The notes beneath the pieces are model-generated. The model had not been told where the DNA came from. It did not search any database and saw nothing but the letters and a program-made list of their open reading frames with translations. A stretch of 64,000 bases of DNA from positions 1 through 64,000 of the forward strand of contig JAZNWN010000015.1 of the NCBI GenBank assembly GCA_045593405.1, read 5' to 3'. Position numbers and translations under genes: made by a program. Shown piece after piece: positions 8,953 to 17,733 of this stretch. The DNA comes from UMGS1933 sp045593405. Its GTDB lineage: Bacteria; Bacillota; Clostridia; TANB77; CAG-508. Position 1 is the stretch's first letter, and the number at the start of each line of letters is the position of its first letter.

Positions 8953-9966
8953 TTAACCTCCAATTTTTAAATTTGGTATTGCATTTAGTTTTAAGTCAGA
9001 TGTTTTTCCTTCCATATAATTATAATAGCCTGCTGATGCTATCATTGCTGCATTGTCTGTACATAGTTTTAATTCTGGGAAATACACTTCTATTTTGTGT
9101 CTTTTTCCTAATTCTTCAAACTTCTGTCTTATATATGAATTTGCTGATACTCCTCCTGCCAATACTACTTTGTTTATTTTTTCCTTATTATTTTTATTTA
9201 TCTGTTTTATTGCATTTATTGTGTTATGTGTAAGCATTTCTGTGGCAACTTTTTCAAAGCTCGCACATAAATCTGCTTTATTTATATTTGGATCTTTATG
9301 GTTTAAGTTTATTACTGCTGTTTTTATTCCACTAAAGCTAAAATCCAAATTATCTATATTTGCTTTTGGTAATTCTATAGATGGTTCTCCCTCTTTTGCA
9401 AGCTTGTCTACTTTTGGTCCTCCTGGATATCCTAACCCTACTACTCTTGCAACTTTATCAAATGCTTCACCAATTGCATCATCTCTAGTTCTTCCTATTA
9501 TTTCAAAATCACAATAATCTTTAACATGTACTAAATGAGTATGACCTCCTGATATTATTAAACATAAAAATGGCGGTTTTAAATCCTCATATGTTATATA
9601 ATTTGCTGCAATATGCCCTTCTATATGGTTCACTCCTACTAGTGGTTTATTTAACGCATATGCTAGTCCTTTTGCATAAGATACTCCAACAAGTAATGCA
9701 CCAACTAGTCCTGGTCCATATGTACATGCTATTACATCTATATCTTTAAAAGTTTTTCCAGCTTTTTTTAAAGCCTCTTTTGTCACTTGATTTATAACTT
9801 CTGTGTGACATCTTGAGGCAATTTCTGGTACAACTCCTCCATATAGAGTGTGTATGTCTATTTGTGAATTTATTATGTTTGATAGAACAAGTCTTCCGTT
9901 TACTACTACTGATACTGATGTTTCGTCACAGCTTGATTCTATCCCTAAAACAACTATATCTTTCAT
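8953..9966 (-). CDS. tsaD: tRNA N6-threonylcarbamoyladenosine transferase subunit TsaD
   Basis: 337 residues of the ASKHA fold. ESSCDETS at the N-terminus, the metal-binding HIEGH (HxxxH), SGGHTHL and a C-terminal CTDNAAMIA are all present. With TsaB and TsaE it makes t6A37 on tRNAs reading ANN codons; those partners are not in this window. ATG at 9966 is preceded by AGGAG, which lies inside a 21-codon ORF ending one base before the tsaD ATG, so translational coupling is possible. Confidence 0.97.
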   Translation of the reverse strand: MKDIVVLGIESSCDETSVSVVVNGRLVLSNIINSQIDIHTLYGGVVPEIASRCHTEVINQVTKEALKKAGKTFKDIDVIACTYGPGLVGALLVGVSYAKGLAYALNKPLVGVNHIEGHIAANYITYEDLKPPFLCLIISGGHTHLVHVKDYCDFEIIGRTRDDAIGEAFDKVARVVGLGYPGGPKVDKLAKEGEPSIELPKANIDNLDFSFSGIKTAVINLNHKDPNINKADLCASFEKVATEMLTHNTINAIKQINKNNKEKINKVVLAGGVSANSYIRQKFEELGKRHKIEVYFPELKLCTDNAAMIASAGYYNYMEGKTSDLKLNAIPNLKIGG

Positions 9967-9967
9967 T

Positions 9968-10033
9968 TTAACTCCTATTTACTTTTGCATAACGCTCAAT
10001 CTCGTCGGTGTTTATATTTTTTAATTCGCTCAT
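9968..10033 (-). CDS. possible 21-residue upstream ORF of tsaD
   Basis: ATG with CGGAGGG seven bases upstream opens a 21-codon frame (MSELKNINTDEIERYAKVNR, then S) that stops one base before tsaD. Its codons are richer in GC than the neighbours. It lies in one arm of a long imperfect inverted repeat (9988-10140), so it may be part of a mobile repeat rather than a gene. No homologue is recognised by eye. Confidence 0.3.
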   Translation of the reverse strand: MSELKNINTDEIERYAKVNRS

Positions 10034-10140
10034 TTCTTCCCTCCGGCGCTGTAACAAGACTTCGTCTTTAACAGCCCACGGCGGTCCCCACGAGGAAATT
10101 CGCTTTTAAAAATATATAAACCCTTGCGTTGAGCTGTTTT
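9988..10140. repeat. long imperfect inverted repeat (about 150 bp)
   Basis: The arms share GTTTATAT-T-TTTTAA stretches and are centred on AAGACTTCGTCTT at about 10056-10068, with CTGT/ACAG pairing outside it. The sequence is locally GC-rich against an AT-rich background. It looks like a MITE-type element between tsaD and the M50 protease gene. Confidence 0.5.
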
Positions 10141-10155
10141 GTACATAAATTATAA

Positions 10156-10899
10156 CTAAATAAAAATAGATACCAACTTAAATGCAAGCCAAGTTATTCC
10201 GGTAAATACTCCTGAAAATATTGGTGACAACAAGCTTGATAGCAAGCCTGTAATCCAAAGTATTAAAAATCCTATGTAAAATAGTCTCTCATTTTTATAA
10301 AACCATTGTTTTGCATTAAAGCTTAAAAAATGCATTAATACTTTTGAACCATCTAGTGGTGGTAATGGTATTAAATTAAATACTCCTAATCCTATATTTA
10401 TAGAGATTATTTGTATTATTACAGTATATAATATAGAAAGTGTACTACTACTCAAACCTGATAATACATCTGTTGCAACAAATAAAGCATAATAAATAAT
10501 CGCAAAAATAAATGCTAAAACAAAGTTTGCTATTGGCCCTGCTGCTGCAACTATTGCTTCTGCTTTTGAAATAGAATATTTTCCATCAAAATTTCTAGAA
10601 TCAATTTGCACAGGTTTTCCCCATCCAAATCCTGCAACTAAAAGAAGAACTATTCCAATTGGATCTATATGACTTATTGGATTTAGGTTAAGCCTCCCTT
10701 GTATTTTAGGAGTATCATCTCCTAATTTAAATGCAGCTAAAGCATGCGCATATTCATGGAATGTCATTGCAATTATTACTCCTGGTATACTTAACAATAT
10801 TCCTAGAAGTCCTCCTGTTCCTAGTGAACTAATCCATGCAACTAACATTATTACAATTACTATTATAATTGCTTTTCTATCAAAACCAAAATTAAACAT
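10156..10899 (-). CDS. site-2-protease family (M50) integral membrane metalloprotease
   Basis: 247 residues, about five or six membrane segments. The zinc site HEYAH (48-52) lies in the second hydrophobic stretch (MTFHEYAHAL) and the third ligand region NLIPLPPLDGSKVL near the C-terminal third. This is the YwhC-like, PDZ-less subgroup; substrates unknown. ATG at 10899 follows AAAGGAGG; a longer frame to 10932 would overlap the upstream gene. Probably cotranscribed with 10922-11371. Confidence 0.85.
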   Translation of the reverse strand: MFNFGFDRKAIIIVIVIMLVAWISSLGTGGLLGILLSIPGVIIAMTFHEYAHALAAFKLGDDTPKIQGRLNLNPISHIDPIGIVLLLVAGFGWGKPVQIDSRNFDGKYSISKAEAIVAAAGPIANFVLAFIFAIIYYALFVATDVLSGLSSSTLSILYTVIIQIISINIGLGVFNLIPLPPLDGSKVLMHFLSFNAKQWFYKNERLFYIGFLILWITGLLSSLLSPIFSGVFTGITWLAFKLVSIFI

Positions 10900-10921
10900 A
10901 TAGCCTCCTTTGTAATCATCT

Positions 10922-11371
10922 TTAATGTTCAAGAATTATCCCTGCCACTAAAATAGTAAATCCTATTATTCCCATAATGCCTGTAATAATAATCGGTGTT
11001 AAATAATGCATTATTTTATATTGATTTTTGGAAGTATATTTTTCGTCAATGACTCTTTCTGTTTTTTCTGTATATTGTATTTTTACCTTTTTGGAAGCAT
11101 TGTTTGGATTCATTCCACAATTCAGAAATTCCTTCCTTATTGTTTTTCCAGAATATTCATTATAATATTCCAAAATTGGTGTATATGTTTTAGGATTTTC
11201 TACTGTTCCTAATCCAAAACTCTTAAATCCCATAAAAATTGCTTCTGTTTCTTTATATTCTCCTTTAAATGCAACTATCATCCTTAAATTTGAAAGCATA
11301 TACATAATAAAAATCAATAATGCTATACCACATATTACAATAATTAGAGTTCCTATTATTGTTAAGATCAT
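10922..11371 (-). CDS. DUF3592-like membrane protein
   Basis: 149 residues: an N-terminal membrane segment (about 3-27), a polar central part with YTPILEYYNEYSGK typical of DUF3592-like proteins, and two C-terminal hydrophobic stretches (about 121-146). Role unknown. It begins 31 bp after copy C of the lysS-linked repeat, with AAGGAG before ATG. The stop lies 22 bp before the M50 gene. Confidence 0.6.
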   Translation of the reverse strand: MILTIIGTLIIVICGIALLIFIMYMLSNLRMIVAFKGEYKETEAIFMGFKSFGLGTVENPKTYTPILEYYNEYSGKTIRKEFLNCGMNPNNASKKVKIQYTEKTERVIDEKYTSKNQYKIMHYLTPIIITGIMGIIGFTILVAGIILEH

Positions 11372-11402
11372 TATTCTTTCTCCTTATATTTTAAATATTA
11401 TT

Positions 11403-11506
11403 ACGCAAGTGGCTTCATTGACCATTTTTGAAATTTTCTAAAACCTTTCATTTTCAATTATTTCAAATGTTTTTTAGTACTTACTGAATGCAATTTGAAT
11501 GCTACT
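11403..11506 (-). repeat. lysS-linked repeat, copy C
   Basis: On the minus strand it runs from TAGCATTCAAATTGCATTCA through GAAAATGAAAGG to ATGAAGCCACTTGCG, where the stop is TAA instead of TGA; the roughly 150-bp noncoding tail found in copies A and B is missing. An in-frame remnant reads MKGFRKFQKWSMKPLA and stop. Confidence 0.75.
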
Positions 11507-11538
11507 AGATTGAATTCATTAATACTCATTAGAATTTA

Positions 11539-11943
11539 TTAATTATTATTTTTTATACTATTAAATTTTCTTTTTAGTATTTTATAATATATTATTTTAT
11601 AGATAATAGCTAGCACATAGATTGGCAAGCCCATTATTATTAATACTACACCCTCTAGTCCACCAATATTACCTAAAGCAAATATTACATCTATTAAAAA
11701 ATATATAACTAAAATATCCATTATGTACGTAATATATAAAAACCAATTTGCAATACTTGTAGAAATTTTTAAACCATCTTTTTTTCTAAAATAAAGTATG
11801 TATGTAAATTGATATATACATGAAAGTATAAATACTAAAAATATAATATCTGCCCATGCTCTTGCTGTTATATATGGTCTTGCTATTAAAACTAATAAAT
11901 AATTAATAAAAGATATTTTATTAATCAAATCATATTTACTCAT
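11539..11943 (-). CDS. unknown four-helix membrane protein in the lysS-linked region
   Basis: 134 residues with four hydrophobic stretches (about 10-27, 31-50, 65-86 and 92-117) and a lysine/asparagine-rich C-terminus. I do not recognise the family. ATG with AGGAG upstream. It sits alone between repeat copies C and B and so looks like a unit carried with the repeat. No evidence of function. Confidence 0.6.
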   Translation of the reverse strand: MSKYDLINKISFINYLLVLIARPYITARAWADIIFLVFILSCIYQFTYILYFRKKDGLKISTSIANWFLYITYIMDILVIYFLIDVIFALGNIGGLEGVVLIIMGLPIYVLAIIYKIIYYKILKRKFNSIKNNN

Positions 11944-11960
11944 ATTTTTCTCCTATTTTT

Positions 11961-12200
11961 GAATGCTACCAATATAAATTTCATGAAAGCTTATTAACTT
12001 TTTACTATTTGTTAAATTATTGGACAATTACTCACTCTTCTTTATCTAAGTGTTTTACAAGCTTTTACTCATTATTTAATTTTATAAAATGTTCTCACGC
12101 AAGTGGCTTCATTGACCATTTTTGCATTTCTCTAAAACCTTTCATTTCCAATAGTTTTAAGTACTTTCCAGTGCTCTGTGAATGCAATTTGAATGCTACC
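11961..12200 (-). repeat. lysS-linked repeat, copy B (complete)
   Basis: Complete copy: on the minus strand GGTAGCATTCAAATTGCATT, a short in-frame remnant (KYLKLLEMKGFREMQKWS then MKPLA and TGA), then about 150 bp of noncoding sequence homologous to the region downstream of lysS, ending again in TTGGTAGCATTC. Confidence 0.8.
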
Positions 12201-12239
12201 AAATTGTTTTCATTAAGAGTTATTATAACATATAAATTT

Positions 12240-13526
12240 TTATAATTCCATTTCACTATCTATCTGTTTATCTAATTCATATAATTCTTGAAAAGCACTT
12301 CCATTTATATCATTTCTATTTCTTACAACTGGTATACTTAAATGCATAAAACTATCTGCTTCTCCTGGATAGCTTTTTATACTACCCATTGGATAATGTT
12401 GTAACAATCTTCTAAAAGTTAGAAACAATCTTTCTGTTTTTATTTCACTTATTAAATCTTCTTTTCCGAAACTTCTTTCAAAATAATATTTTTCTCTTTT
12501 ATATTGTTCTGGATATTTTGTTATTTTATCTTCAGTCCAATACTCTTCAAATTCTGATAATATTTTTTTATTTCTTTTTGTATGATATTCATAATCAAGA
12601 ACATATAAGCTTGGAACTTCTATTTCAGTAACACCTTCTTTGTGTAATAAGTTAACAAATATGCTTAATGCTAATAAATTTTTAGGTTCGACTTGATAGG
12701 TATCTTCATCTGCTATTCCTTCATTTGCCTTATACTTTTTTCTATCCATTTTTTTATCTAGTTCAGTTTTGTTATAACTATCACTTTTATCTTGAATTGA
12801 ACCTATAGAGCAGATTTTTTTACCATCTTTTTCATAAATTCCATATCTTATAACAGGAAAATCATAATGTGGTCTATTAAACAATTCTTTATTATCGTAA
12901 TAATTTTTATCATAAACTTTAATTTCAATTTCACTTGAATTCTCATCCCAAGTTCTTGCTATACCATTTTTCACACAAAGTACGTTATTATCTAAAAACT
13001 CTATCTGACCTAACCAAGTTTCTTCATTGTATTTTTCAAATGTAGTATCATTTACCATCTCTACTTGTTTTCTCAAAAATTCTTCCGGATTATTAAAATC
13101 ATCCGGTGTAGCCCTTAACCATATTTGTTCAAAGAAATTATTTTTTTCATATCTAGTAAATCCTGACATTCCTGTTCTTGAAAAGTACAACTCTATTTGT
13201 TTTTCATAGAGCTGTCTTAGCAGCTCAAAGAACTGTCTGTAATCATTTACTATCATAACAGGAGTTTCAAGATTTCCTTCACTTTTTTGTTTTATTGTTT
13301 GCAATATTTTTTGAGATTTTTCTTTATAAAAATCATATTTATCAGAATAGCTTTTTAAAATGCTTTCTATGAATTGTATTGCTTCATCTTCTCTAAAGTC
13401 AAATTTAAAGTTCGGTAAATCTTCACTAAACAATAACTTATACAATGTATCTGTTGTAAATTCTCTTGCTACATTTTCAAAAGTTGGCATCCAACTTTCT
13501 GCCACCGTTCCTTTATATGCTTCCAT
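12240..13526 (-). CDS. large protein of unknown function between lysS-linked repeats
   Basis: 428 residues, soluble, acidic and rich in Tyr/Phe/Glu; no signal peptide, membrane segment or nucleotide-binding motif. I do not recognise it. The N-terminal half looks helical (long E/K runs about 45-125); the central part (about 190-260) is likely beta-rich. Start ATG at 13526 with AGGAG. It is flanked by repeat copies B and A. Base and codon use look like the rest of the window, so any transfer is old or from a similar genome. Confidence 0.65.
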   Translation of the reverse strand: MEAYKGTVAESWMPTFENVAREFTTDTLYKLLFSEDLPNFKFDFREDEAIQFIESILKSYSDKYDFYKEKSQKILQTIKQKSEGNLETPVMIVNDYRQFFELLRQLYEKQIELYFSRTGMSGFTRYEKNNFFEQIWLRATPDDFNNPEEFLRKQVEMVNDTTFEKYNEETWLGQIEFLDNNVLCVKNGIARTWDENSSEIEIKVYDKNYYDNKELFNRPHYDFPVIRYGIYEKDGKKICSIGSIQDKSDSYNKTELDKKMDRKKYKANEGIADEDTYQVEPKNLLALSIFVNLLHKEGVTEIEVPSLYVLDYEYHTKRNKKILSEFEEYWTEDKITKYPEQYKREKYYFERSFGKEDLISEIKTERLFLTFRRLLQHYPMGSIKSYPGEADSFMHLSIPVVRNRNDINGSAFQELYELDKQIDSEMEL

Positions 13527-13564
13527 ACTTACTCCTATTTTATTAGTATTTCCATTTATTAAAT

Positions 13565-13728
13565 GAATGCAATTTGAATGCTACCAGCTAAATTTTATTA
13601 AAATTCATTAACTTTTTGTATATTTGTCAAATTTTTTAATAATGTCTCATTCATTACTATTTGAGCGCTTTGCAAGCTTTTATGCTTTGTTAAAATTTAT
13701 AAAATGTTCTCACGCAAGTGGCTTCATT
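13565..13728 (-). repeat. lysS-linked repeat, copy A (overlaps the lysS stop)
   Basis: Begins with the last five codons of lysS (ATGAAGCCACTTGCG, MKPLA) and its TGA, continues through GAACATTTTATAAA and ends TAGCATTCAAATTGCATTC. Identity with copy B starts exactly at the ATG of MKPLA, so this is the point where the repeat joins lysS. Confidence 0.8.
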
Positions 13729-15203
13729 GTTGGGAAGAATAATATGTCCCTAATTGAAGCGCTATCTGTTAATAGCATTATTAATCTATCTAGACCTATT
13801 CCCAATCCTCCTGTTGGTGGCATACCATATTCTAATGCTCTAACAAAATCGTCGTCCATATCATTTGCTTCTTCATTTCCAGCTGCTTTTTGTTTTGCTT
13901 GTTCTAAAAATCTTTCATATTGATCTATTGGGTCATTTAATTCTGAATATGCATTTCCATATTCACGTCCACCAATAAACACTTCAAATCTTTCTACTAG
14001 TCTTGGGTCTGATGGTTTTCTTTTTGTTAATGGTGATACTTCTACTGGATAATCTATTATAAATGTTGGTTGAACCAATGTTTCTTCTACTTTTTCTTCA
14101 AAAACAAGATTTATTACATTTCCTCTTTCTAATGTTCCTTCTATTTCTATTCCTAAATTTCTAGCTGCATCAGACGCTTCTTCGTCTGTATTAATTTCGT
14201 TAAAATCTACTCCTGTTACTTCTTTAATAGCATCTATCATAGGAAGTCTTCTCCATCCTGGTGTTAAATCAATTGGTGTTCCTTGATATGTAATTTTAGT
14301 TGTTCCCAAAACTTTCTGTGCTACTGTTGATATTATTTCTTCTGTAATATCCATCATATCGTTATAATCTTCATATGCTGCATATAATTCTATGTTTGTA
14401 AATTCCGGATTATGTTTTATAGATATTCCTTCATTTCTAAACATTCTTCCTAATTCATAAACTTTATCAAATCCACCAACTATTAATCTTTTTAGGTATA
14501 ATTCGTTTGCTATTCTTAAATACATGTCCATATCTAATGTGTTGTGGTGTGTTATAAAAGGTCTTGCTGCTGCCCCACCTGCTATTGTATTTAATATTGG
14601 TGTTTCTACTTCAACATATCCTTTATTATCTAATACATTTTTTATTTCTTTTATAATTTTACTTCTAATAAGAAATGTATCTTTTACTTCTGGATTCATT
14701 ATTAAATCTACATATCTTTGTCTATATCTTAATTCTGTATCTTTTAATCCATGGAATTTTTCTGGTAATGGTCTCAAAGATTTTGTAAGTAATACCATTT
14801 CTTTTGCATGAACTGATATTTCTCCAGTCTTTGTTTTAAATACAAATCCTGTTATTCCTACTATATCTCCAATATCATATGTTTTAAATTCTTTATAGCT
14901 TTCTTCTCCTAAATCATTTAAACTTACATAACTTTGAATTTTTCCTTGCATATCTTGTAAATGGCAGAAAGATGCTTTTCCCATTACTCTTTTTGCCATA
15001 ATTCTTCCTGCTATTGTTACATCTTTTCCTTCTAATTCTTCATAGTTATCTTTTATTTGCTGGCTATTATGTGTTCTATTATATTTTGTAATTTTGAAAG
15101 GATCTTTTCCTTGTTTTCGTAATTCCTCCAATTTTTCTTTTCTTATTGTTATTAAATGATTTTCATCTAACATTTGTTCATTGTTGTTATTATTTTGTTC
15201 CAT
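13710..15203 (-). CDS. lysS: lysyl-tRNA synthetase, class II
   Basis: 497 residues. An N-terminal OB-fold anticodon domain (about 60-165, DVTIAGRIMAKRVMGKASF), then the class II catalytic core: motif 2 in GRMFRNEGISIKHNPEFTNIE and motif 3 GLGIGLDRLIMLLTDS. ATG at 15203 has AGGGAG about ten bases upstream. The last five codons are shared with repeat copies B and C downstream, suggesting the 3' end served as an integration target that was restored by the incoming copy. Confidence 0.98.
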   Translation of the reverse strand: MEQNNNNNEQMLDENHLITIRKEKLEELRKQGKDPFKITKYNRTHNSQQIKDNYEELEGKDVTIAGRIMAKRVMGKASFCHLQDMQGKIQSYVSLNDLGEESYKEFKTYDIGDIVGITGFVFKTKTGEISVHAKEMVLLTKSLRPLPEKFHGLKDTELRYRQRYVDLIMNPEVKDTFLIRSKIIKEIKNVLDNKGYVEVETPILNTIAGGAAARPFITHHNTLDMDMYLRIANELYLKRLIVGGFDKVYELGRMFRNEGISIKHNPEFTNIELYAAYEDYNDMMDITEEIISTVAQKVLGTTKITYQGTPIDLTPGWRRLPMIDAIKEVTGVDFNEINTDEEASDAARNLGIEIEGTLERGNVINLVFEEKVEETLVQPTFIIDYPVEVSPLTKRKPSDPRLVERFEVFIGGREYGNAYSELNDPIDQYERFLEQAKQKAAGNEEANDMDDDFVRALEYGMPPTGGLGIGLDRLIMLLTDSASIRDILFFPTMKPLA

Positions 15204-15292
15204 AATATCAATCTCCCTTCAATTTTATTGAAATATTATATAATATTTTTTGCCAAAAGTAAACTAGAATTTATAAATTATTGCAAATGTTG

Positions 15293-15320
15293 TAGGGCGC
15301 AATCATGCGCCCCTACAACA
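15293..15320. repeat. dispersed palindromic repeat, family A
   Basis: TGTAGGGCGCAATCATGCGC followed by CCCTACA: one short hairpin between lysS and the pantothenate kinase gene. Confidence 0.7.
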
Positions 15321-15325
15321 TACAT

Positions 15326-16120
15326 TTATCTGTTAATCATTGCCTTTACTGCGCCTATTGCCGTGCCATATTCAGCATTTTGAGGTATTGTGAATTTTAT
15401 ATTATGTAATTTTTCTATTTTATCAAAAACTTTTCTTGCATATGGTATGTTTACAGTTTGACCTATTGCAATTATATTTATTATATTTGAGCCTTTTGCC
15501 CCAAGTGCTGCCATAACTCCTATTGTCTCAAATATCATATTCATTATGCCTAATATTATATCATGATTTGTTGCTTTTTCATTTAATTTTCCAAAATTTG
15601 CAGCTGTTGTATCTTTAGGTAAAGTTTTTATTTCTTCAGTTGTAACATCTTGTATAGTTAAATCTACATTTTTTAAGGTTCCTGTTAATTCTGCTTTTTT
15701 TATATCTTCAAAATTTATTCTTTGATTTATTTTTTTGCATAAATTTATTAGAGTACCTCCACCTATTCCAGTTCCACCTAAGTGAGTAATTACTCCATTT
15801 TCATTTTTAATAAATGCAGTTCCTGTCCCCACGCTTGCTACAATAAATTTTCCTTCTCCAACACTTCCAATAGCAATAAACTCTGGTACTTTCACTACTT
15901 CTTTATTAAAAAACTTGTCTGCCATGTTATTTGCCCCTACACCTGTAACTGCAATTTTATCTATATTCTCTAAATTAATATTTTTTTTATTTATAAACTG
16001 TTCCAGCGCTCTTTCTGGTATGTCTTTTTTTAATATCATTTTATTTTTTATATTTATTTTTTTATCTACTTCTATTATTTTTATATTTGATGTCCCTATA
16101 TCTATTCCTATGTAGTTCAT
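15326..16120 (-). CDS. coaW: type II pantothenate kinase
   Basis: 264 residues of the acetate/sugar-kinase fold. Phosphate-1 motif GIDIGTSNIKI at the N-terminus, VTGVGANNM, the glycine-rich SVGTGTAF and GGTGIGGGTLINL, and AIGQTVN. These match the staphylococcal-type PanK, which phosphorylates pantothenate as the first step of CoA synthesis and is feedback-insensitive. ATG at 16120 follows GGAGGTATTTTAAT. Stands alone between lysS and a lipoprotein gene. Confidence 0.88.
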   Translation of the reverse strand: MNYIGIDIGTSNIKIIEVDKKINIKNKMILKKDIPERALEQFINKKNINLENIDKIAVTGVGANNMADKFFNKEVVKVPEFIAIGSVGEGKFIVASVGTGTAFIKNENGVITHLGGTGIGGGTLINLCKKINQRINFEDIKKAELTGTLKNVDLTIQDVTTEEIKTLPKDTTAANFGKLNEKATNHDIILGIMNMIFETIGVMAALGAKGSNIINIIAIGQTVNIPYARKVFDKIEKLHNIKFTIPQNAEYGTAIGAVKAMINR

Positions 16121-16277
16121 ATTAAAATACCTCCAATATTTTTATTTTATTAAATATGGAGGTATATGTCAACATCTATTATTTAATTAAACTATTGAAT
16201 TCTCATTAAAATGCGCCTTTATAAAACTTTATTTGGATTCCACCTCACAAATCACACCTCTCACCTCATAAACTTTT

Positions 16278-17201
16278 TTATATTGTTTGAATTTCTTTCA
16301 TTAAATTTTTATATTTTATATAAAATACATCTGAATCCTTTTCGTCTAATGAGTTTGCAAGTTCATTTAATAATACATATATTTTATTTGTTTTTTCTGT
16401 TTTGTCTTTTATATAATCTATATCACTAATTATTTCAGAATATACTTGTACTGCTTGAGTCAAATTATCATCTATTTCACCATTTTCTATATCTTCAGCT
16501 AATATATATGCATTTATTATATGACTTTGTGTTTGTCTTAATTTCTGCATATTTTTATCTGCATTTATTTCTTCTAGAAATTCTGGTATATTTGAATACA
16601 AATCTGCAAGTAAAATTAAACTTTGACTTTTATCTTCATTTTTTATGGCAATCATGGATCTATTAAGTTTATTACTAAAGTCTAATATTATGTCATTTTT
16701 CACATCTAAAGCATATAAGTCTAGTATAATTATAGCCCAACTTTCTTCTAGTAATTCTATATCTTTTTTTATCCCAGTCCAATCTATATCGTTTCTATCT
16801 TTATCAAGTTCTGCATCAATTACCATTGTAGTTGTATTTACTGCATCTGTACTCTCTCCCTCTTGTTCTTGTTTTTCTCCTGCTTCTTTTGTATCGCTTG
16901 ATCCACCGCTTCCTCCTTCACTTGAATTTCCACCTTGTCCATTTGAAGTTTGGCTTCCTTCCCCAGCTTGCGATTGTTGTCCTTCATCACTTAATTTCAC
17001 TTGTTGTGATATAACTGAATAATTTTCAAAAGATATATTGTTTAATCCATTTAACAATTCCAAAGTTTCTACATTTATATAATCTAACTCTGAAATCACT
17101 TTTGTTTTTAACTCTTCATCTTTATTTTCTGTGCATCCTGTAAAGAAAAATAATGTACAAATCAAAATAATCAAAATTACTATTTTTTTGTATTTTTTCA
17201 A
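16278..17201 (-). CDS. lipoprotein of unknown function
   Basis: About 307 residues. A basic start and hydrophobic stretch end in the lipobox FFFTGC (lipidated Cys), followed by a Gly/Ser/Gln/Glu-rich low-complexity linker at about 75-125 and a mostly helical C-terminal domain. So it is anchored outside the membrane. No ATG is suitable: AGGTG stands seven bases before a TTG at 17201, which I prefer over the GTG at 17210 inside the same site. Function unknown. It is divergent from 17381, sharing a 170-bp intergenic region with a long inverted repeat. Confidence 0.75.
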   Translation of the reverse strand: MKKYKKIVILIILICTLFFFTGCTENKDEELKTKVISELDYINVETLELLNGLNNISFENYSVISQQVKLSDEGQQSQAGEGSQTSNGQGGNSSEGGSGGSSDTKEAGEKQEQEGESTDAVNTTTMVIDAELDKDRNDIDWTGIKKDIELLEESWAIIILDLYALDVKNDIILDFSNKLNRSMIAIKNEDKSQSLILLADLYSNIPEFLEEINADKNMQKLRQTQSHIINAYILAEDIENGEIDDNLTQAVQVYSEIISDIDYIKDKTEKTNKIYVLLNELANSLDEKDSDVFYIKYKNLMKEIQTI

Positions 17202-17281
17202 GAAAATCACCTGTTGATAGTTTTCCCTAAAAAATACCTTTTATTCTTTTACATATTGTATTTTAGTTTTGCAAATAATAA

Positions 17282-17358
17282 AAATAATAATTTAGATGAA
17301 TTTCAGCCTACCTTTTGTATATTTTAAAATTATTATATTGTCATCTAAATTATTATTT
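17282..17358. promoter_or_regulatory. 18-bp perfect inverted repeat in a divergent intergenic region
   Basis: AAATAATAATTTAGATGA (17282-17299) is the exact reverse complement of 17341-17358, with 41 bases between the arms. It lies between two divergently transcribed genes, so it could be an operator pair or a hairpin in the leader of the 17381 gene. Confidence 0.5.
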
Positions 17359-17380
17359 ACTTAAATTAATGGAGATTTTT

Positions 17381-17662
17381 ATGAGTGCTATTGCTACAAT
17401 TTATAGTGAAAAACCTAATGAGATAAAAAATTTTATTGATAAATTTTATAATGATAATATTAATGTTGAAAATAATTTAGAGCATAAAATAGTATTTGAA
17501 AACCCTATTCAGCTTTCAGATATAATTAGCGCTTTTATAGATAATAATGATAAATTTAAAATCCACATGTGGATTAGTTTTGACAAGGATTTTTTTATAA
17601 ATGTTACTGAATATAATGCAGACAAAATAATAAGGTACCTTTTTGAAAGATACCCGTACTAG
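17381..17662 (+). CDS. small acidic protein of unknown function
   Basis: 93 residues starting MSAIATIYSEKPNEIKNF, soluble, with no recognised motif. The ATG is placed by the ribosome-binding site GGAG seven bases before it; upstream in-frame codons run into the inverted repeat. It is a lone plus-strand gene among minus-strand neighbours, and its stop is followed at once by a family C repeat. Confidence 0.6.
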   Translation: MSAIATIYSEKPNEIKNFIDKFYNDNINVENNLEHKIVFENPIQLSDIISAFIDNNDKFKIHMWISFDKDFFINVTEYNADKIIRYLFERYPY

Positions 17663-17733
17663 TTAGTGAAGAGTTAATAGTGAAAACTTTCATTCATTAT
17701 TCACTCTTCACCATTCACTATTCATTATTCACT
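17663..17733. repeat. GTGAATA-type repeat, family C
   Basis: Degenerate tandem and inverted copies of GTGAATAATGA / TTCACTATTCATT. The repeat reaches into the 3' end of the next gene and supplies its stop codon. Related copies at 51141-51200 and 58078-58130. Confidence 0.6.

Noticed and set aside
12009..12245. ORF through the lysS-linked repeat region.
   Set aside because: It is a shadow of repeat copy B on the opposite strand and has no ribosome-binding site.
11403..13728. Integron-type attC sites in the lysS-linked repeats.
   Set aside because: The copies lack the conserved attC core motifs in the right spacing and no integrase is visible; a repeat-mediated mechanism is enough.
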